Source of the DNA: Halanaerobiaceae bacterium
Lineage (GTDB): Bacteria; Bacillota; Halanaerobiia; Halanaerobiales; Halarsenatibacteraceae
Assembly (NCBI GenBank): GCA_003554685.1
Contig: PWHA01000004.1
Location: forward strand, 1 to 5,293
Length of the DNA: 5,293 nucleotides
Reading direction: 5' to 3'
The notes beneath the pieces were generated by a model, which saw only the letters and a program-made list of their open reading frames with translations, made no database searches and was not told the origin of the DNA. Each line of letters begins with the position of its first letter. Within the stretch, counting starts at the first letter, position 1. Shown in pieces: positions 5,205-5,293 of this stretch. Both the position numbers and the translations under genes were made by a program.

Positions 5205-5293
5205 CACATAACACGAAAAAATGAAGTGATAAATTGTAAACTTGAGAAGAAAAAATAAAAATCCTCTGGCGTAATATTACCTGGTAAAATTGA
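5205..5293 (-). other. Right-edge segment: trailer or last codons of a minus-strand gene
   Basis: One minus frame is open from 5293 to a TAA at 5200-5198, inside the terminator stem. Another stops at 5279-5277, leaving a trailer of about 70 nt before the terminator. Which one belongs to the real gene cannot be decided from so little sequence, so no coding region is called. Confidence 0.3.

Noticed and set aside
5271..5280. GTAATATTAC palindrome near the right edge
   Set aside because: It is only 10 bases and AT-rich, with no pairing flanks and no promoter next to it.

Overview
The window looks like part of a low-GC, Gram-positive-lineage genome whose cell nevertheless has an outer membrane. 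Its Shine-Dalgarno sites are strong (AGGAGG, GGAGGTG), one start codon is TTG, and the intergenic DNA is AT-rich. One of the two genes encodes a signal-peptide-bearing, glycine-rich beta-barrel protein ending in an aromatic residue. Both proteins are rich in Asp and Glu. Together this fits a halophilic, diderm Firmicute such as a member of the Halanaerobiales. That is an inference from style, not from a marker gene.

Layout: everything recognisable is read on the minus strand, so the window is described right to left. At the right edge, 5205-5293 is probably the 3' end or trailer of a gene outside the window; it is closed by a strong intrinsic terminator (5171-5204). About 600 bases of AT-rich intergenic DNA follow, with a mosaic of short direct and inverted repeats (4917-5046) and a good sigma-A-type promoter (4802-4831). 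A leader of about 230 nt then leads into the first gene (3029-4561). This encodes a TraF/PorV/FadL-like outer-membrane barrel protein, probably started at a TTG codon. A clear terminator lies at 2941-2997. After it come a second promoter with a palindromic operator-like site (2882-2935), a third promoter (2720-2747) and a leader of about 300 nt. The second gene (270-2411) encodes a lipoprotein subtilisin-family protease with an InlB-like B-repeat, a fervidolysin-type prodomain, an intact catalytic triad and a C-terminal beta domain. At the left edge, an extended -10 promoter and a strong Shine-Dalgarno site announce another minus-strand gene just outside the window.

The two genes appear to be separate single-gene transcription units. 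Both products belong to the cell envelope: one is a barrel in the outer membrane, the other a lipid-anchored protease processed outside the cytoplasm. Nothing in the sequence shows that they act together.

The most unusual signal is in the leaders. Each gene has its own tandem repeat array running directly into its ribosome-binding site: 20-bp units before the protease and 22-bp units (plus a 32-bp pair) before the barrel protein. The two units are unrelated in sequence, but each carries an AGGA-type Shine-Dalgarno-like core on the mRNA strand. In the barrel-gene leader each 22-bp unit also ends in ATG, giving a series of decoy starts in all three frames before the true start. This may be a translational-tuning or repeat-slippage arrangement and deserves testing.
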